Of a stretch of 64,000 nucleotides of DNA, positions 33,801 through 46,190 are shown piece after piece; position 1 is the first letter of the stretch; every line of letters starts with the position of its first letter. The DNA is from Blasia pusilla. Lineage: Eukaryota; Marchantiophyta; Marchantiopsida; Blasiales. The stretch covers positions 59,272,001 to 59,336,000 of the forward strand of contig CM114271.1 of the NCBI GenBank assembly GCA_050084515.1, in the 5' to 3' direction. The position numbers and the translations under genes were made by a program. The notes under the pieces are model-generated. The model was not told where the DNA came from. It saw only the letters and a program-made list of their open reading frames with translations, and did not search any database.

Positions 33801-36800
33801 CTTTGTGGCAGAGGCAGATAGCAAAACTCTTTGAGGTCCGTATTTTCGTGATCGATGGAGGTCGTTACTTTTGCAGACGAACTACATGCTACAGTCCAGT
33901 ACCCCTGTTCATAGTGCAGTCTCTTGGGGCAAGGTATTGGGATAGTATGCAGACATTATTGCGACGTCGATCCAGATCGAGAAGGAAATTTCATGCGGAG
34001 GGAGTGTATCAGCCAGGCTCTGCATTCCTCCAAGGGGCGCGTATAGAATCAAAGCGCTGCCGCAATGGGAGTACATAGATCTTTGGGCGTGGTGCGCGAC
34101 GTCGACTCTCCGGTTGGAGGAGTGCTTCAATGGATTGGTATCGTACTCTTGACATTACGTTTATGCGATACCGAGTATTGCTTTACGAGGTAAGTAGAAT
34201 GCAAACCGCCACGGAATTCGTCGCGCCTCGAAGTTCCTAGGAGTCAGGCTGATGGTCTCGCAGAAATTGGTGATGGTGCGCTCTCCACGTCTTGAAATAA
34301 TAATTTCGTTTCAACATTCTGCTCTGAGACCACAAGAAATACACCTGGTTCAATTGTAAACGCACTGGATTCAAGGATGAGTCAGACCAAAATGCCAGTT
34401 TCCAGATAAGCAGTCTCATCTCGAGGGGTAAGGAACAGGGAAAACTTATCCCGATAGTAAAATTCACAATTCCGAGATCGAAGGAAGAAGTCGAGAAGAG
34501 CTTCGGAAAATGGACATGTCAATCCGACCCGGGGAATCTATTCTACGTGGATTGGGTGACTCATCAGCTCCAATATTTATCTCCCTGTGTTTATAGTTTC
34601 TGCCTCGGCTGCACCTAAACAGTGCATAATCAGTCGCCGAGGAAACGTGCCAGAGTCAGATATTTGGACACTACAGACATCTGTTTATAGTGCGTTGATG
34701 GCCCTCATAAGTCGACTTGCGGCCTCTACGAACTCGTCGGTTCAAGTATTTGCACATGCACATTCGTACGCAGGGAACTGTTCCACTGTTTATTCGGTTT
34801 GTCTGGAGAGAACTCGTTTTTGAAAGGATATCGGTGTCTCTTTTTTCTCCAAGAACTATTGCACCACCGGGTGAGCGCGTCGGCAAGACATGCCTCACGA
34901 GAGGTTCAAATTATGCACTCACTAGGTCGACAGACAGATTCCGACAAAGGTGCAGGGAACTGTATATGAACGGGAGGGAGGGCGGGTTCCAGAGAGCAGG
35001 AACAAGGGACTCGCCGTTCCCGACCGCGTGCGCGTTTGAGCTTGCGCCTGTCAATTTGTCCACTGCCAGTCCAGTGCACCAGGCTAGCAAGGGTACGCAC
35101 TACCTCCAAACATAGCCGTACATGCACTGGCCGATTTCAAGGGAGCAGCAGAGTCACCTTGAAAGAAGACCTCAGTGCAGGGGTTCGTTGAAATCCAAGC
35201 CAAAATTGTTGCGAGATGGATGATCATACCGTTCGACCCGCGTCTTCACAAGGTGGGATAAATGGAGGATCGCCTGGATCGTAGTCTGCCTCGGCAAACG
35301 GTCAAGCTCATACTGGCGTGGACACTACCGGGATGCAGGGTTGAACACCCGGGCGAGAAGCTGAGATCTGGTGAAGACGTGGTACCGCACGAATTCATAC
35401 TGAACCTCTCGACGGTCGGTGAACGGACGTCTTTGGCCTCCTTTCCCAAGGACGCCGGGGAGGGTGCTCGAGACCAGAGCCTCGTTGTAGATAGAGGAAG
35501 TTACTTGCGTTCGAAGTACGATTCATCGTACTTTTCAACTCCTATCTGCGACAGTCGAGCGCATTGTGATCCCGTCACATCTGTGTAGAGTTCCACCTTA
35601 CACCACCACCAATTCTTGTTGAGTTCGATCGCACTTGGTGCGTCGAACGCAGCGATCGAGCACCGTAAAACTCATCGCCGAGATTTCAGAAAGTTCTCCG
35701 TACGGGATCATTTCCACGGATGGACTCCTGCAAATTCCACCCAGTACCGAGCCGTCGTAGTTGGACAGGAGGGAAACGAAATTAACATCCAGTGGAGCAT
35801 CAGAAAGCCTACATGCGAATGAGACACTCGAGCAGTCCCGAGAATGTCGAGACTCGCGGCTCTCTGAGGGTCCTCGTGTTCTGAATAAGTAAACCAGTCA
35901 CTTCAAGCTCCGAACAGAATTTGTCCTTATAATCCCGTCGAATTAAGGAACCGTATGGGGAAGAGCAGCTGCTTCATTAAACGGAGATTCATTAGAGAAG
36001 AATATGCACCCAGGCTGTGTCAAGTCTTTCAAGCCACCATAACACCGGCAAATGGCGGCACGTTGTGGTTGCGGCAAGAGGGTTGACAAGGTGGTATGTA
36101 AGACCCACACGAACACATGCCCAGGGAATCATTGCACGTGATTTGGATGACAAGAATAAGTTCGCAGCCTCGATGCTATTACGGCTGCGCACTAAAGTAG
36201 ACTCGAGAAATTGGAGCCCATACGAGTAAGGACGAGAAATCCCTGGTAGAGGTGGGACCGGGAAGCTTATGGTACGAGCATCGGTCATTAAAAATATGAG
36301 CTCCCTGCGCAGAAAAGACCCTGACCGTGATGGCTGTTGGCCATGCGTTGTGCCAGGGTCGAATCATAAGCGACTCACGACCCGATCGGATAAAGAGACC
36401 AGGGGGGAAGAAGAATGCCATAGGGAGGGACAGTAATGTGTGTGTCTGTGTGTGTGTCTGTCTGCACCGCCATGGCCTTGGCAGTGGTCTCAAGATCTTC
36501 CGGGTTCACGGAGAGCTCGCCTGAGCGATCCTTGACGCCACGCAGAGCAAGTGACATGCTTCGGCACATGGATCGAATGAGAGAGCACGACAACACCCCC
36601 GCTCTCGAAGAAACTGATAACACTTGTCACGTAAAGCCCTGGTTTCCCACCTCCCTCGGATTTTCCTTCGCTTTGCCTTGTCTCGCGACGGTTCAAACGG
36701 ATCCAACGTGGTCGCTCCTCAGATGGGACGCACACGCCATGGCCGTAAGTTTCCCCTTTCCATGGCCGCCTCTGCGTCTTTCGACACTTAAGGCTGGGCG

Positions 36801-38920
36801 GTTTAACTCATTCGTTCTACTTGGCAATCACGTGGCGGCATGGGCTAGCATTGAGTCCCGGCACCGGGACCACAAAAAAGGGCAGTGGCCAGTAGCCAAG
36901 AGGGAGGGAGAGGCCAAGGGAGGGCGAAAGGCAGGGAGGAAGGTGCGGAGTTGTAGATAAGGTTAACGGAAGAGAGCGAAGTGAGTGCGCTATTTGAATG
37001 GTGTTGCCGGAGTCAAACCCTCCGCCGACAACAGTCGAGAACCTTTTGCGGTTGACTGGTGTGATTGCTGCGATATTTTGTTGGGGAAGTTGGAACCAAA
37101 GCTGCCGGCGCGCTGTGAAGTAAGTGCGGGGAAAACTCGGAGCGACCGCTTGCAAAGGCAGGATTCGTTCGTAGATCTTCGAAATCCTTTAAAATGGGAA
37201 GTGCTTAATCGTAAGAAAATGCGGAAATGAGATAGCGTAAAGTGCCAAGCCGAGAGATGAGTATACTTAATCAGTGTCCGAGAAGCGACGGGACCCACCA
37301 AAATAGGCAGACCTCAGTCAACCTCTCCGTCCTCTCGATGTCCGAGGGCAGTTTCGTCACAAATGCGAGATAAACCTCGGTCACAGAGATACTATTTTAT
37401 TACTATCCGGAGAGTTTCCTCGGGAGATGGGTTGGGGCAATCAATCGAACATGAAATTCGCCGCTGGCGATCGGTTAGTCTCTGTCTCTCCTCTCTCGCG
37501 CATGCCTCTCCCACCGTCGGTCGGTCTTTCTTTTTCTCCCTCTCTCTCTTTCTTAGCTCGCGACGGCTACAATTCGGTGGTTTCCAGCGGCCGAAGGTGG
37601 GAAATTGAGAATGGTGTCCGTTCGAACGTAGCTAGGCTAGCGCTGCACGTAGCCGGGCCGTCGTAAGCGAAGGTACCGACGGCCATGGAGCCAGCAAACT
37701 CTGCAAATGAGAGTGAGCGTGCCGCAAGGTAAGGGTCCAGAAGCCAGGGCAGACACCGGTCTCTGTACGACAGTGCGGAGTCAGAGTTGTTTTAGGACTA
37801 GGATGAGAGAAATCTCCTCTCCGTACGCTTCTCATGCAGACACTTATTTTTTTCCTCGGAGATGAGGAGGAGGTGCTGACCGCGCACAGCTCTCCTGATA
37901 ACATGAACAGAGCGAATTAAGTACTGATTTTCCTGACTTTCAAGCCTGCTGGCATCTGCGGCACTGGAGACGCTCTTACTTTTCCCTGTACCGCCCGCTT
38001 TTCTCATCGTGGGAAGTAGGACATGATTAGCGGGGTGAGTCAATCTGAACGCTGTTACTGCAGCTGCAGTTTGGTAGGTGGTCACTGCGTCTACATTCTT
38101 GTGTCATCTCAATTTTCCTGCGCGTCATCAAGAATCCGCACCACAGTTTATGAAGACAGGTAGACAAGTCTCGACATCCTTTGGAAATTGGACTGCACAG
38201 TAGGTGGTCTCGGTTAGCTGCCAAATGAATACCACCATTGACTCACTCGGTCAGTCAGTCCTTGTTGCGCCTGTCATTTAAAAGTGCTGTTCTCGTCTGC
38301 CCGAGACAGACTTGCAGTCTGTGACGACACAAGCACGGGGTTGAAGAATCCACGATGGCTTTTCATCAAGTCCTCAATCTCGCTTAGGATCCGCGCAGAG
38401 AACTTGCATCACGACGGGTCATGAGAATTGCAACTGCCAATTACCGGCAAAATAACTGCAGAGAAATCTTTCTTCGAAGAAAGTTGGACTGCACAGTTCA
38501 CCGTCATCCCCGTCGGAGATCGGTCGTTTCTTCTGTGGTTCCTGCTTGATACGCATTCAACGAGATTGACTTGCAACCGCAGTTCGCTTGAGCACGATCA
38601 TGCATCGAATTCAATGACGATGTACGCCTCATTAGTTCCAAGATCTTCGTTAGGATCTCGTTTGGAAGGAATGAGCTCACATGACGATCGACTTTGATAA
38701 GTTCCAACTACCAACCCGCATGTTGAACAAAACCGAACGAGGGCTCTCTCGTACTTGGCAGCACCGACAGTGGGGAGCGCTAGAAGTCGACACTCGGGAC
38801 GCTTTAGAACCGCCCACTTCTATTTGTCGGGGCTTTCGAAATTACGCTGAGAAATCGCCCGCTGTTGGCGGTTACGCTGGAACATAAGACGCGCGGTTTA
38901 GCGAATAGCTTATCGCTGAA

Positions 38921-38968
38921 GACGACGACGACGACGACGGAGTCGTCTATATCTAGGTAATATAGACG
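38921..38968. repeat. (GAC)n tract followed by a 9-bp hairpin
   Basis: Six GAC units, then CGTCTATAT, loop CTAGGTA, ATATAGACG. It lies about 280 bp upstream of the TATA box of the second EXORDIUM-like gene; a regulatory role is only a guess. Confidence 0.7.
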
Positions 38969-39245
38969 TCCTCCAGATTATCGTATGCCGTTACGGTAGG
39001 AAAGCAGATGTAGCGGGTTTCATCTCCGCAGACTCCACTCGCAGTAGGTTCGTATCAGCTACAAAGCCTCGAAGTACGCGCACACAGCTTAAATGCACCC
39101 GCGTTCCCTCGTCGTAGTACGAGCCTAACCCACGGTTACCCGCCCCACCACCTCTGATGACCGCCCTAGCCATCACCAGCCTGGTGCCCACTAGGCTCAA
39201 CCCATCCGACCCACGCACCCAGCCCTCCCTCGCCACCTCCCTACC

Positions 39246-39252
39246 TATAAAT
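39246..39252 (+). promoter_or_regulatory. TATA box of the second EXORDIUM-like gene
   Basis: TATAAAT in CTACCTATAAATTCAACA, the standard plant form. It is 363 bp before the chosen ATG, implying a 5' UTR of about 330 bp if used. Confidence 0.55.
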
Positions 39253-39614
39253 TCAACAATCGCTGCTGTCCGCCCTCAATGTCTGCGATGCCCTCCCTCC
39301 TCGCAGCTGACGGGCAACGCAGATCAAGAACTTTCTCAGAGCGGCGTGGGAGTATGGTCCAGCTCTCATCTAGACTCAGATTCGCCCTGAGCGCGTAGCA
39401 GCAGTCGGCACTAAGCCGTCCTCGTAAACTCAGAACAACCTCAGGCCTCCCTTTCTCCGGGTCGGCCACATTACAGGCCAACGCGAGAGGGACACGGGCT
39501 GTCGCGGATAGCTTCGAGAGGGCATCACTGTCGACGGTGGATATACCAAGGCGCGAGGATTCGGGAACATAACAGGTTTTTTCGCGGTTGCGTAGAGGGC
39601 ATTCCCTCGCAGAC

Positions 39615-40616
39615 ATGGACTTTTCTTCAGGTTTGAGGCGTCGAGAGTGCCTCGCATTTGTCGTAATCTTATTGTGCTCGCTGTCAGCAGTCACGGAGGC
39701 ACGTAGTAGTCCCGTGGTTTCGCCGGGGCGTCGAACGTTGATGGGTTCGATTCCAGTATCGGCGAAGTTCCTCGTGCCGGAGCCGCCGCTGATCTTGACA
39801 TACCACAACGGACCCATTCTGACAGGAGCTGCGAGCATCCCGCTCTACGTGGTGTGGTATGGCAACTTCAGCGAGTCTCAATGTACGATTGTGAAGGATT
39901 TCCTCTCCTCCACTGAGAACGTTACCTGCTCGACGCCTTCTGTGAGCAACTGGTGGAAGATGACAGGTGGTTACAAGAACGCCGATGGCGTTGCCGTTCC
40001 ACCCGCTGTCCATCTTCAAGCAGAAATTTGTGACAGTGGGTGCAAGATGGGCAAGAATCTGCTCAAAACAGATATCGAAACGATCGTCACCGAATCATTG
40101 ACAACGTTCCCCAGTGACCCCAACGCGGTATACCTTGTGCTCACAGCCAGTGATGTCATAGTTGAGGATTTTTGCACTAACGAGTGTGGATCGCACTACG
40201 CTACCATTCCTGGAAACGCTACTTCTAGTCTGCAGCTGCCTTATGCCTGGGTCGGAAATCCCGCCGATCAATGTCCGGGAAAATGCGCATGGCCTTTCGC
40301 CCAGTCCGATTATGGCCCCTACACGACTCCTCTCCTACCTCCCAACGGCGACGTGGGCATCGACGGAATGTTAATTAACGTGGCGGCCATACTGGCCGGA
40401 GCTGCTACCAATCCATTCAATAGTGGATTCTACCAGGGTGATGGGGGCGCGCCTCTGGAAGCCGCAACTGCATGCACTGGGATTTTTGGCGCCGGTGCAT
40501 ATTCTGGATACGCAGGCCAACTAATGCATGATGATGCGACGGGACAGAGCTACAACGCTCTGGGTATCAATAATCGAAGGTTTTGCTACCGGCTCTCTGG
40601 GACCCTGTCACTTTGA
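39615..40616 (+). CDS. EXORDIUM/PHI-1-like secreted protein 2, C-terminus frameshifted
   Basis: Single exon. The first ATG in frame is at 39,615 (MDFSSGLRR...); the frame is open upstream but only from a TTG, so the ATG is chosen. As read: 333 aa with signal peptide (LAFVVILLCSLSAVTEA) and the EXORDIUM domain: LILTYHNGPILTG, IPLYVVWYGNF, WWKMTGGY, YLVLTASDVIVEDFC, YAWVGNPADQCPGKC, GIDGMLINVAAILAGAATNPF, GFYQGDGGAPLEAATAC, YNALGINNRRF. The last 11 residues are unlike the family. A one-base shift at the T-run 40,581-40,584 opens a frame reading LLPALWDPVTLNCTSPY to a TAG at 40,634, the normal family ending. Either a recent frameshift or a sequence error. About 60% similar to the first gene by eye. 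Confidence 0.92.
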   Translation: MDFSSGLRRRECLAFVVILLCSLSAVTEARSSPVVSPGRRTLMGSIPVSAKFLVPEPPLILTYHNGPILTGAASIPLYVVWYGNFSESQCTIVKDFLSSTENVTCSTPSVSNWWKMTGGYKNADGVAVPPAVHLQAEICDSGCKMGKNLLKTDIETIVTESLTTFPSDPNAVYLVLTASDVIVEDFCTNECGSHYATIPGNATSSLQLPYAWVGNPADQCPGKCAWPFAQSDYGPYTTPLLPPNGDVGIDGMLINVAAILAGAATNPFNSGFYQGDGGAPLEAATACTGIFGAGAYSGYAGQLMHDDATGQSYNALGINNRRFCYRLSGTLSL

Positions 40617-40772
40617 ACTGCACTTCTCCTTATTAGCTCAAGTTGGGGTTCGTCTTGTAGCCAGCTGTACATAAGGAACGTAGTCTAGCTCTCAATTTCG
40701 ACCATCTTCTCAGTTTCAAACCCAGGCATTTCTCGATAATCAATTTTGTAGTGCGGGTCCGCATTGGATCGG

Positions 40773-40778
40773 AATAAA
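40773..40778 (+). promoter_or_regulatory. Possible polyadenylation signal of the second EXORDIUM-like gene
   Basis: AATAAA about 140-160 bp past the stop, a reasonable 3' UTR length for a plant gene. Confidence 0.4.
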
Positions 40779-43480
40779 CGAATTGCGCAATGAGAGTACT
40801 TGCTTGTCCACCTGATAGGCTACCGTGTAATTAGAATCCTCTGTGATCACCGTCTATTGCCTTGACTGAATTAAAGTAATGTTGAAACTGAGACAGAGTG
40901 ATAGTCCTCCTTCCAATCAGATTTCCCGTGTCGTTCAATTCTAGAGTCAATGATGTGTCTCTGTTAGAACATCGGTCTGGAAAGGCCTTGTTCGCATGTA
41001 ATTCTTAAGTTATAAAGGCGTCGTGAAAAGTTCGTGAAATGGTACTTATCTCCCTTTTCTAGTGCCCTGAACGTATGATAGTAGAACGACAACTCGTTCT
41101 TCGGGTGAATGATAGTATCTACGCGATGCGCGCGGAATGTGTGCTGAAAGAGACGCCGGGAGGTTGATTTTTAATCTGCTACTAAGCCCTGTTCTCATGA
41201 CGAGAACGAAAGTGTATGTGTAGACTGTAAAAAAGAGGTGAGGGCGAAAATATGGCCCCCATCCTCATAGCTGTGGAAAGCTAGAAAACCTTTTCTGAAT
41301 TCGCAGCCGAACTGACTATCTAGGGTATATGTTGAAGGACTATTTTGAATGTGTAAACTAAACACGAAAATTTTCTCACGATAGAGGAAAGACAAACGGA
41401 AAAGAGATTTGGCCAAGTGAGTGAACTTTTATTACGTAGTTTCAAACAAATGAAAGGATATGTACGTATGATGAAACTCACGAATAAAATCGCATCCTTG
41501 CCCAATCCAGGCAGAAACAGCGGTAAAAGTGAAAGCGAAATACTAACTGGTGGAGAGATTATGAGAGTAAGAGTTATTTTCACGTGTAAGTTTAACACAT
41601 GACATTCGCCGACGGTGGGCACGACCGGTGGCCCCACAACCGTTGCTAGAGAGAGTTGAAGGCGGGGTAGTACAAGCTAAATGTCATAAGTGAACCCTCA
41701 ACGGTCGTCGTAAAAGTGAATAGCACTGCCATGACTTCAAGGTCTAGCTCCATCTGTCAGACTGTCATATGGGAATCGAGAGCTCCGAATTAGAATACGA
41801 GTTGGAGAGATGATGTAACGAGTGAACAGAAAATACACGCTTATCAAAGGATAAGAGACGGAGTAGTAGCAGTGCGTAAAGCCGCTTTTAGTCCTTGTGA
41901 GCGACGACGGTAACCGGAAGTTCTCAATTGCAAGAAGTCCGCAACTTCATGATTTCAGAGTTGTATTAGTTGCCCTTGATCGAAACGTACACATTGATTG
42001 GGACCTGTCATACGGAATGCCACTCCTCCGCCCGCCCAACCCTACCTTAATGATATACTGCCTTCTCTGCGAAGCTGCAGAACACTGCCAGTCTGCAAGT
42101 GACAACAAACAAACACAGCACACCAGAGCGAAAGGCATAGAGAATCTAGGCTCCGAGAGGCAGTCAGAGAACTCAACGCACTAATCATCACTCAGAATTG
42201 CATTAGGCTGCCTCCCCGCTGGTTGGCCGTCCATCCCTGCGAAGTCCGATGAGAACATCAATGCAACCCGAATGACAACATTTAGCCCCGAGGGAATCCA
42301 TCCAGACAGCGTCTATTCTGTACGTGCTTTTCAAAGACTTGCACGAATAATCAGCGCATTCAAACCCGTCGCCGTCCGGCGACTTTACTCCCTCTCTCGG
42401 CGAGTTAATACAAAAGAGAAAACCGCTACCGTGTACCACTGAGTAGATAGCTGCCGATGAAGACGACTTAACATTTCAAGTGCCTTTTAATTAAGTCTCC
42501 TTTCGTTTCGTTCACGAGATTCTCGTTCTGACGTTTTAGGGTCCGCTGGCAATCCATAGCTGTCCGTCTGTTGTCATTCCCACTACTCCAGACACTCCTC
42601 CTTCCTCCTGCTCTTCTCCTCCTCGAACGAATGTACCTGCCCGCAGCCGTACGGCGGGTCGGGCGGGCAGGCAGGAACGCCCCCGCACGCGTAAGTGGAG
42701 AACCGCCACTTTTAGCGATGCCCACGCTGCTCCGCACCCTCTACTTCGGCGAATCAAAAGAAATCTGCGGATATTCCTCCGACGGCCCTGTGCAATTCTC
42801 GGGACTCGTCCACCCCACCCGTTCCACTGCGTCCTGCACCTGTTTTCAAGCGTATACCAGAAATAACGGTCGTGTTCTATGGGATGGATATCTTGCGTGT
42901 CCACAGTTTTGAATATTCAGTAGGTGCGGTATTTATCATAAATTCTGACCGAAATTGGTCATGCATGCACGTCGTCAAAATATGTCGCGCGGTGGATTTT
43001 TTAATCGAACTTACTTCTGCGTTTAGGGTTCTGTGCTAGTACAATGCTTCGGCTATCAAGAAAACGCCGGTGATATTTATTTAATCCGCAGTGATACCTT
43101 TCCTTGGAGTGCAAGCAAAAATATGTGAATAGTAAACTCGTGGATGACACAAACAACCGGAATGATGGCGTCGCGAGTGGAGGCACCTATGCATAATTCG
43201 ATGGATGTCATGGGCCCTAGGACTTTCTATTTTGTTTGTTTGGAAAGTTCTATCCGTTAATTAGAAGAAAATTAAAGAATCTATATTCGCCCACACAACT
43301 TCAAAGTTGTGTGAGCACTAACAGTCCATTACGGACCCAGGTTAGAGCCCTTACTTTGCGGTTCTCTCTCACGTGCGTGCAAAACACAATATTTAGCGTA
43401 GTCGCACCAACGAATCAACAAAGCGACGTGTCTGAATACTAGTTCTAGAGCCGCTCTATTTGCTGTTTTGTTGTTCGATT
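40779..43480. other. Region downstream of the EXORDIUM-like genes
   Basis: No recognisable gene in either strand. Composition stays balanced until about 43.2 kb. Confidence 0.5.
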
Positions 43481-44018
43481 TTTCGTGTGGGAGAGTGGCA
43501 TGCGGAAGCGCTGCCAAAATTTGGTTAGAAATTGAGTATGGGGGCGGATTTCCCCATGCCGGTGCTCTCGAGAGCACCATGTACCTCTCTGATTTCTGAT
43601 TTTACAGGTTTGAAGTTTTTGATGGGAGAAATCAGTGGGGAAGTGCTGCTAAATTTTTGATGCAGATTGATGGGCTGCACGACAATCCCCGTCAGTTTTT
43701 ATTGGAAGATCAAATGGAGAAACCAATCTAACGAGTTTGTAGATCGGGAAGTTGTGTACGATGTTGAAGAAATAGTGCACAATTTTGAGTTTGGAGCACA
43801 AAGTTGTGGTTGATTGAGCAAGCTTCCATAACCACCATGTTACCTTGTGAGTGAAATTTCAAATTTCCTTTAGTAAAATCCTTATTGGAGAAGTAGAAAA
43901 GTAAAACTTTTGTGGTAAGTGGATAGGGCAAGAGCACATGTCCTTTGAGGTAGAAGTTGGGTGGAAGATTGTTTTTAGGATAGTTGACCCACATGTTGCA
44001 GGGCTATTGGAGGAAGAG

Positions 44019-44053
44019 TCAAACACACCAAATTGCCAATTTGGTGTGTTTGA
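44019..44053. repeat. Near-perfect 17-bp palindrome
   Basis: TCAAACACACCAAATTG, one C, then its exact reverse complement. Such structures are left by foldback elements or template switching. Confidence 0.9.
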
Positions 44054-44403
44054 TCCGTAGCTCGCGGGGGGATATTTTAGTAAAATCCAAAAATGAAAGG
44101 CGAGGAGGAAAAATGGCACATTTACGGGGTCTCGGAGTTTATGTCTCTCGGCGCGTGTATTGTGTTGTCGGTCCAGGCCCAAGCAGGAAAGGTCGCCACA
44201 GACTACAGCCTTCGGCCGTAAGGGTTGTCCGCACTTCATAGCCGGCCGCCGGTTCCCTACGACAATGCGTCGGAGGCCCGTCTCCGTCTGTCCATCGTCA
44301 CCCACCACCAGCTCGGTTGCTCATCTGGCTGCAGGCCCAACTGCCCTTCCAGCTCCAGCTAACTATGCGAAGCCAACTCTAGTTCTAGACGCCTTCGCCG
44401 AGC

Positions 44404-44880
44404 TGTCGTGCGCATACACATTGCTACACAATCCACCTCGCTGGTCATATCTACATACCACACAACATCGTTCTTCCCCAACATATGGGTAGATCCACAC
44501 ATAAATGAAACATACTCATGCATATACACTGGGATCCCACATCTTTCTCATGTAAAATCAATAGTAGTAAAAACGGCTCACCCGACCTAAAACTCCACTC
44601 ATGAATCTACATCGGCATATCGAACCACATCCACCCTTTGCTATGAGGGAATCCGGATGCTAGCACCCTAACTCCTACACACCCTCACATGTCTATGCAA
44701 GAGAGGTGCTCCTAAGGCTCAACATGAGAAAGATGGCTTGAGAAAGCCATCTCTCTCACTCTTAAACCCATTGGGAAGAGCCCAAAAATAGCCCTCCCAA
44801 CAATATCTTGCATGCACAGGTTATCGATCACCTGACGGACTAAGACAAAAATAGGGAAATTGCCATAAACAACATTCCTG
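44404..44880 (-). repeat. LTR-like relic related to gypsy copy 2
   Basis: Starts TGTCGTGCGCATACACATTGCTACACAA, matching the outer end of the copy 2 LTR at 49,554 (TGTCGTGCGCATACACATCG). Similarity fades after about 60 bp. Downstream text (44,620-44,780) resembles 4,030-4,200. The right end is not defined; it may be a solo LTR. Confidence 0.4.
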
Positions 44881-46190
44881 ACACAACAGACATATCGCCA
44901 ACCTCATCCGATATCTCGAGACAAAGTTACAACCAAATAACCCGTTGACTCTCTATGTTATCAAGGCGATAGAACTCTACCTACGTCAAAATAAGATGTG
45001 ACAGACCTTGCAACAACCCAGGTTTTCCCGCCGCAATTCCGCTTAGCCCGCACTTGGCTTGGCTCGGCGCTTCCCACTGATCAAGCCCGGCTCAATCCGG
45101 CGCGGCTCGGCCCTTCCTGCTGATCCGGTGACCCACGATTGTCCTACCAAAGCCTTCCTGCCGTCGCAGCCAAGCCGCCACAACTCATTCTGGCCCAAAC
45201 CCAATTTTGGCCGCGCCTTAGCCGGTGCGAAACCCTATGCCATCAAGGTTGTGGCCCTGTCCCTTGCCGCCTGTGTTCATTTTTCGCTACTGCGACCACG
45301 CTTCCGGCTGCCAAACAGCTCCATCCTACGGACTTGGCGCCGCCGACTAGCGACCCTACAGGCAACAAACCCTGCAAATCCGGCACATCTTCTCATGTTG
45401 TGGCTGATCCGCCCACGCGATTGTAGACATCAGCCGTGTGTCAACCGACCAGTGTGTAGTCGCAGCTCCGTCCGTCTCCGTTGTAGTGGTTGTGAACGTC
45501 CGTCCATCGACCCATCGTCAAGACGTCAACCCGTAAGATTTCATGTCAACCGTCATGGCTGTTCATTGGACGAGGTTAATTTATGTGCCACCTGTAGCTG
45601 TTCTGGCCGCCATCTTTACATGGTTGCAGTGCTTTAGTGATCGTCACGCACGGAGTGTATACAACATTGACATGTGACCTATTGCTTGATGGGGTCCGAG
45701 TTTTCTTGCCGCTGATTGATAGCCGCTTGACGACGATTGAGTATCGTGCCATGATGCCCGTAGCCGCAATGCGCTACCGATTGCCGTGTCGTGCTGCTCG
45801 TGGCCGCACCGTATCGTCTCAATCGCAGAGCCGTACCATCATTGCAACAGATTGTGTTTTGTTGATTGAGGAGGACATGCCGCTGAGTGCCGCACCCTAT
45901 TCCTAAGTGTCGTGCCATTTGTAGTTGTTCCATGCCGTCAATGCCGCGCCGTACTGCTGGACTTGCACCGCACATAGAGGAGATCTAAGCATCCTTAGTA
46001 CCAAGGGAGCACGACGTGCTATTTGGAGGATTTTTGTCTTCACGACCAAATTGGGGTCGAGATTCAACATTGACATTTGTTTTCAAGTTATCCATTCTGG
46101 TCTTTTGCCCTACACGTGTGAGGGAATTCCACATATTGGGAAGTTATTTGGGATATTGGATTTCGTGCAGATTGTGAAGCATCATTGATG

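Larger units (their letters stand above)
32307..39614. other. Spacer between the two EXORDIUM-like genes
   Basis: About 7.3 kb of balanced composition. No frame shows a recognisable domain; short frames on both strands look like chance. It holds a 13-bp perfect hairpin (33,294-33,325), short tandem repeats near 33,555-33,800, a TG-rich stretch near 36,436, a (GAC)n tract at 38,921-38,939, and the TATA box of the second gene. An AATAAA at 32,897 could serve the first gene but is 590 bp past its stop. Confidence 0.5.
43485..46190. repeat. Dispersed repeat, copy 1 (interrupted)
   Basis: Two blocks here (about 43,485-43,700 and 45,700-46,190) resemble, in the same order and orientation, 48,595-48,780 and 48,890-49,420. 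Shared phrases include a GGTGCTCT...GATTTCT block with GGGAGAAATCA / GGAAGAAATCA, and later TGGAGGATTTTTGTCTTC / TAGAGGATTTTGGTCGT and TTTCAAGTTATCCAT. Probably an old LTR element whose first copy was opened by other insertions (44.0-45.6 kb). No coding domain seen. Confidence 0.4.

Noticed and set aside
36436-36960. 174-codon + frame starting with Cys-Val repeats
   Set aside because: The start is a TG-rich tract and the rest shows no domain; several overlapping frames on the other strand.
39588-39614. Upstream start of EXORDIUM-like gene 2 at 39,588
   Set aside because: The codon there is TTG; the first ATG in frame, at 39,615, leads directly into the signal peptide.
45059-45637. 192-codon + frame, Arg/Pro/Ser-rich
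   Set aside because: GC-rich low-complexity text, no domain, and an equally open overlapping frame; probably repeat-derived.
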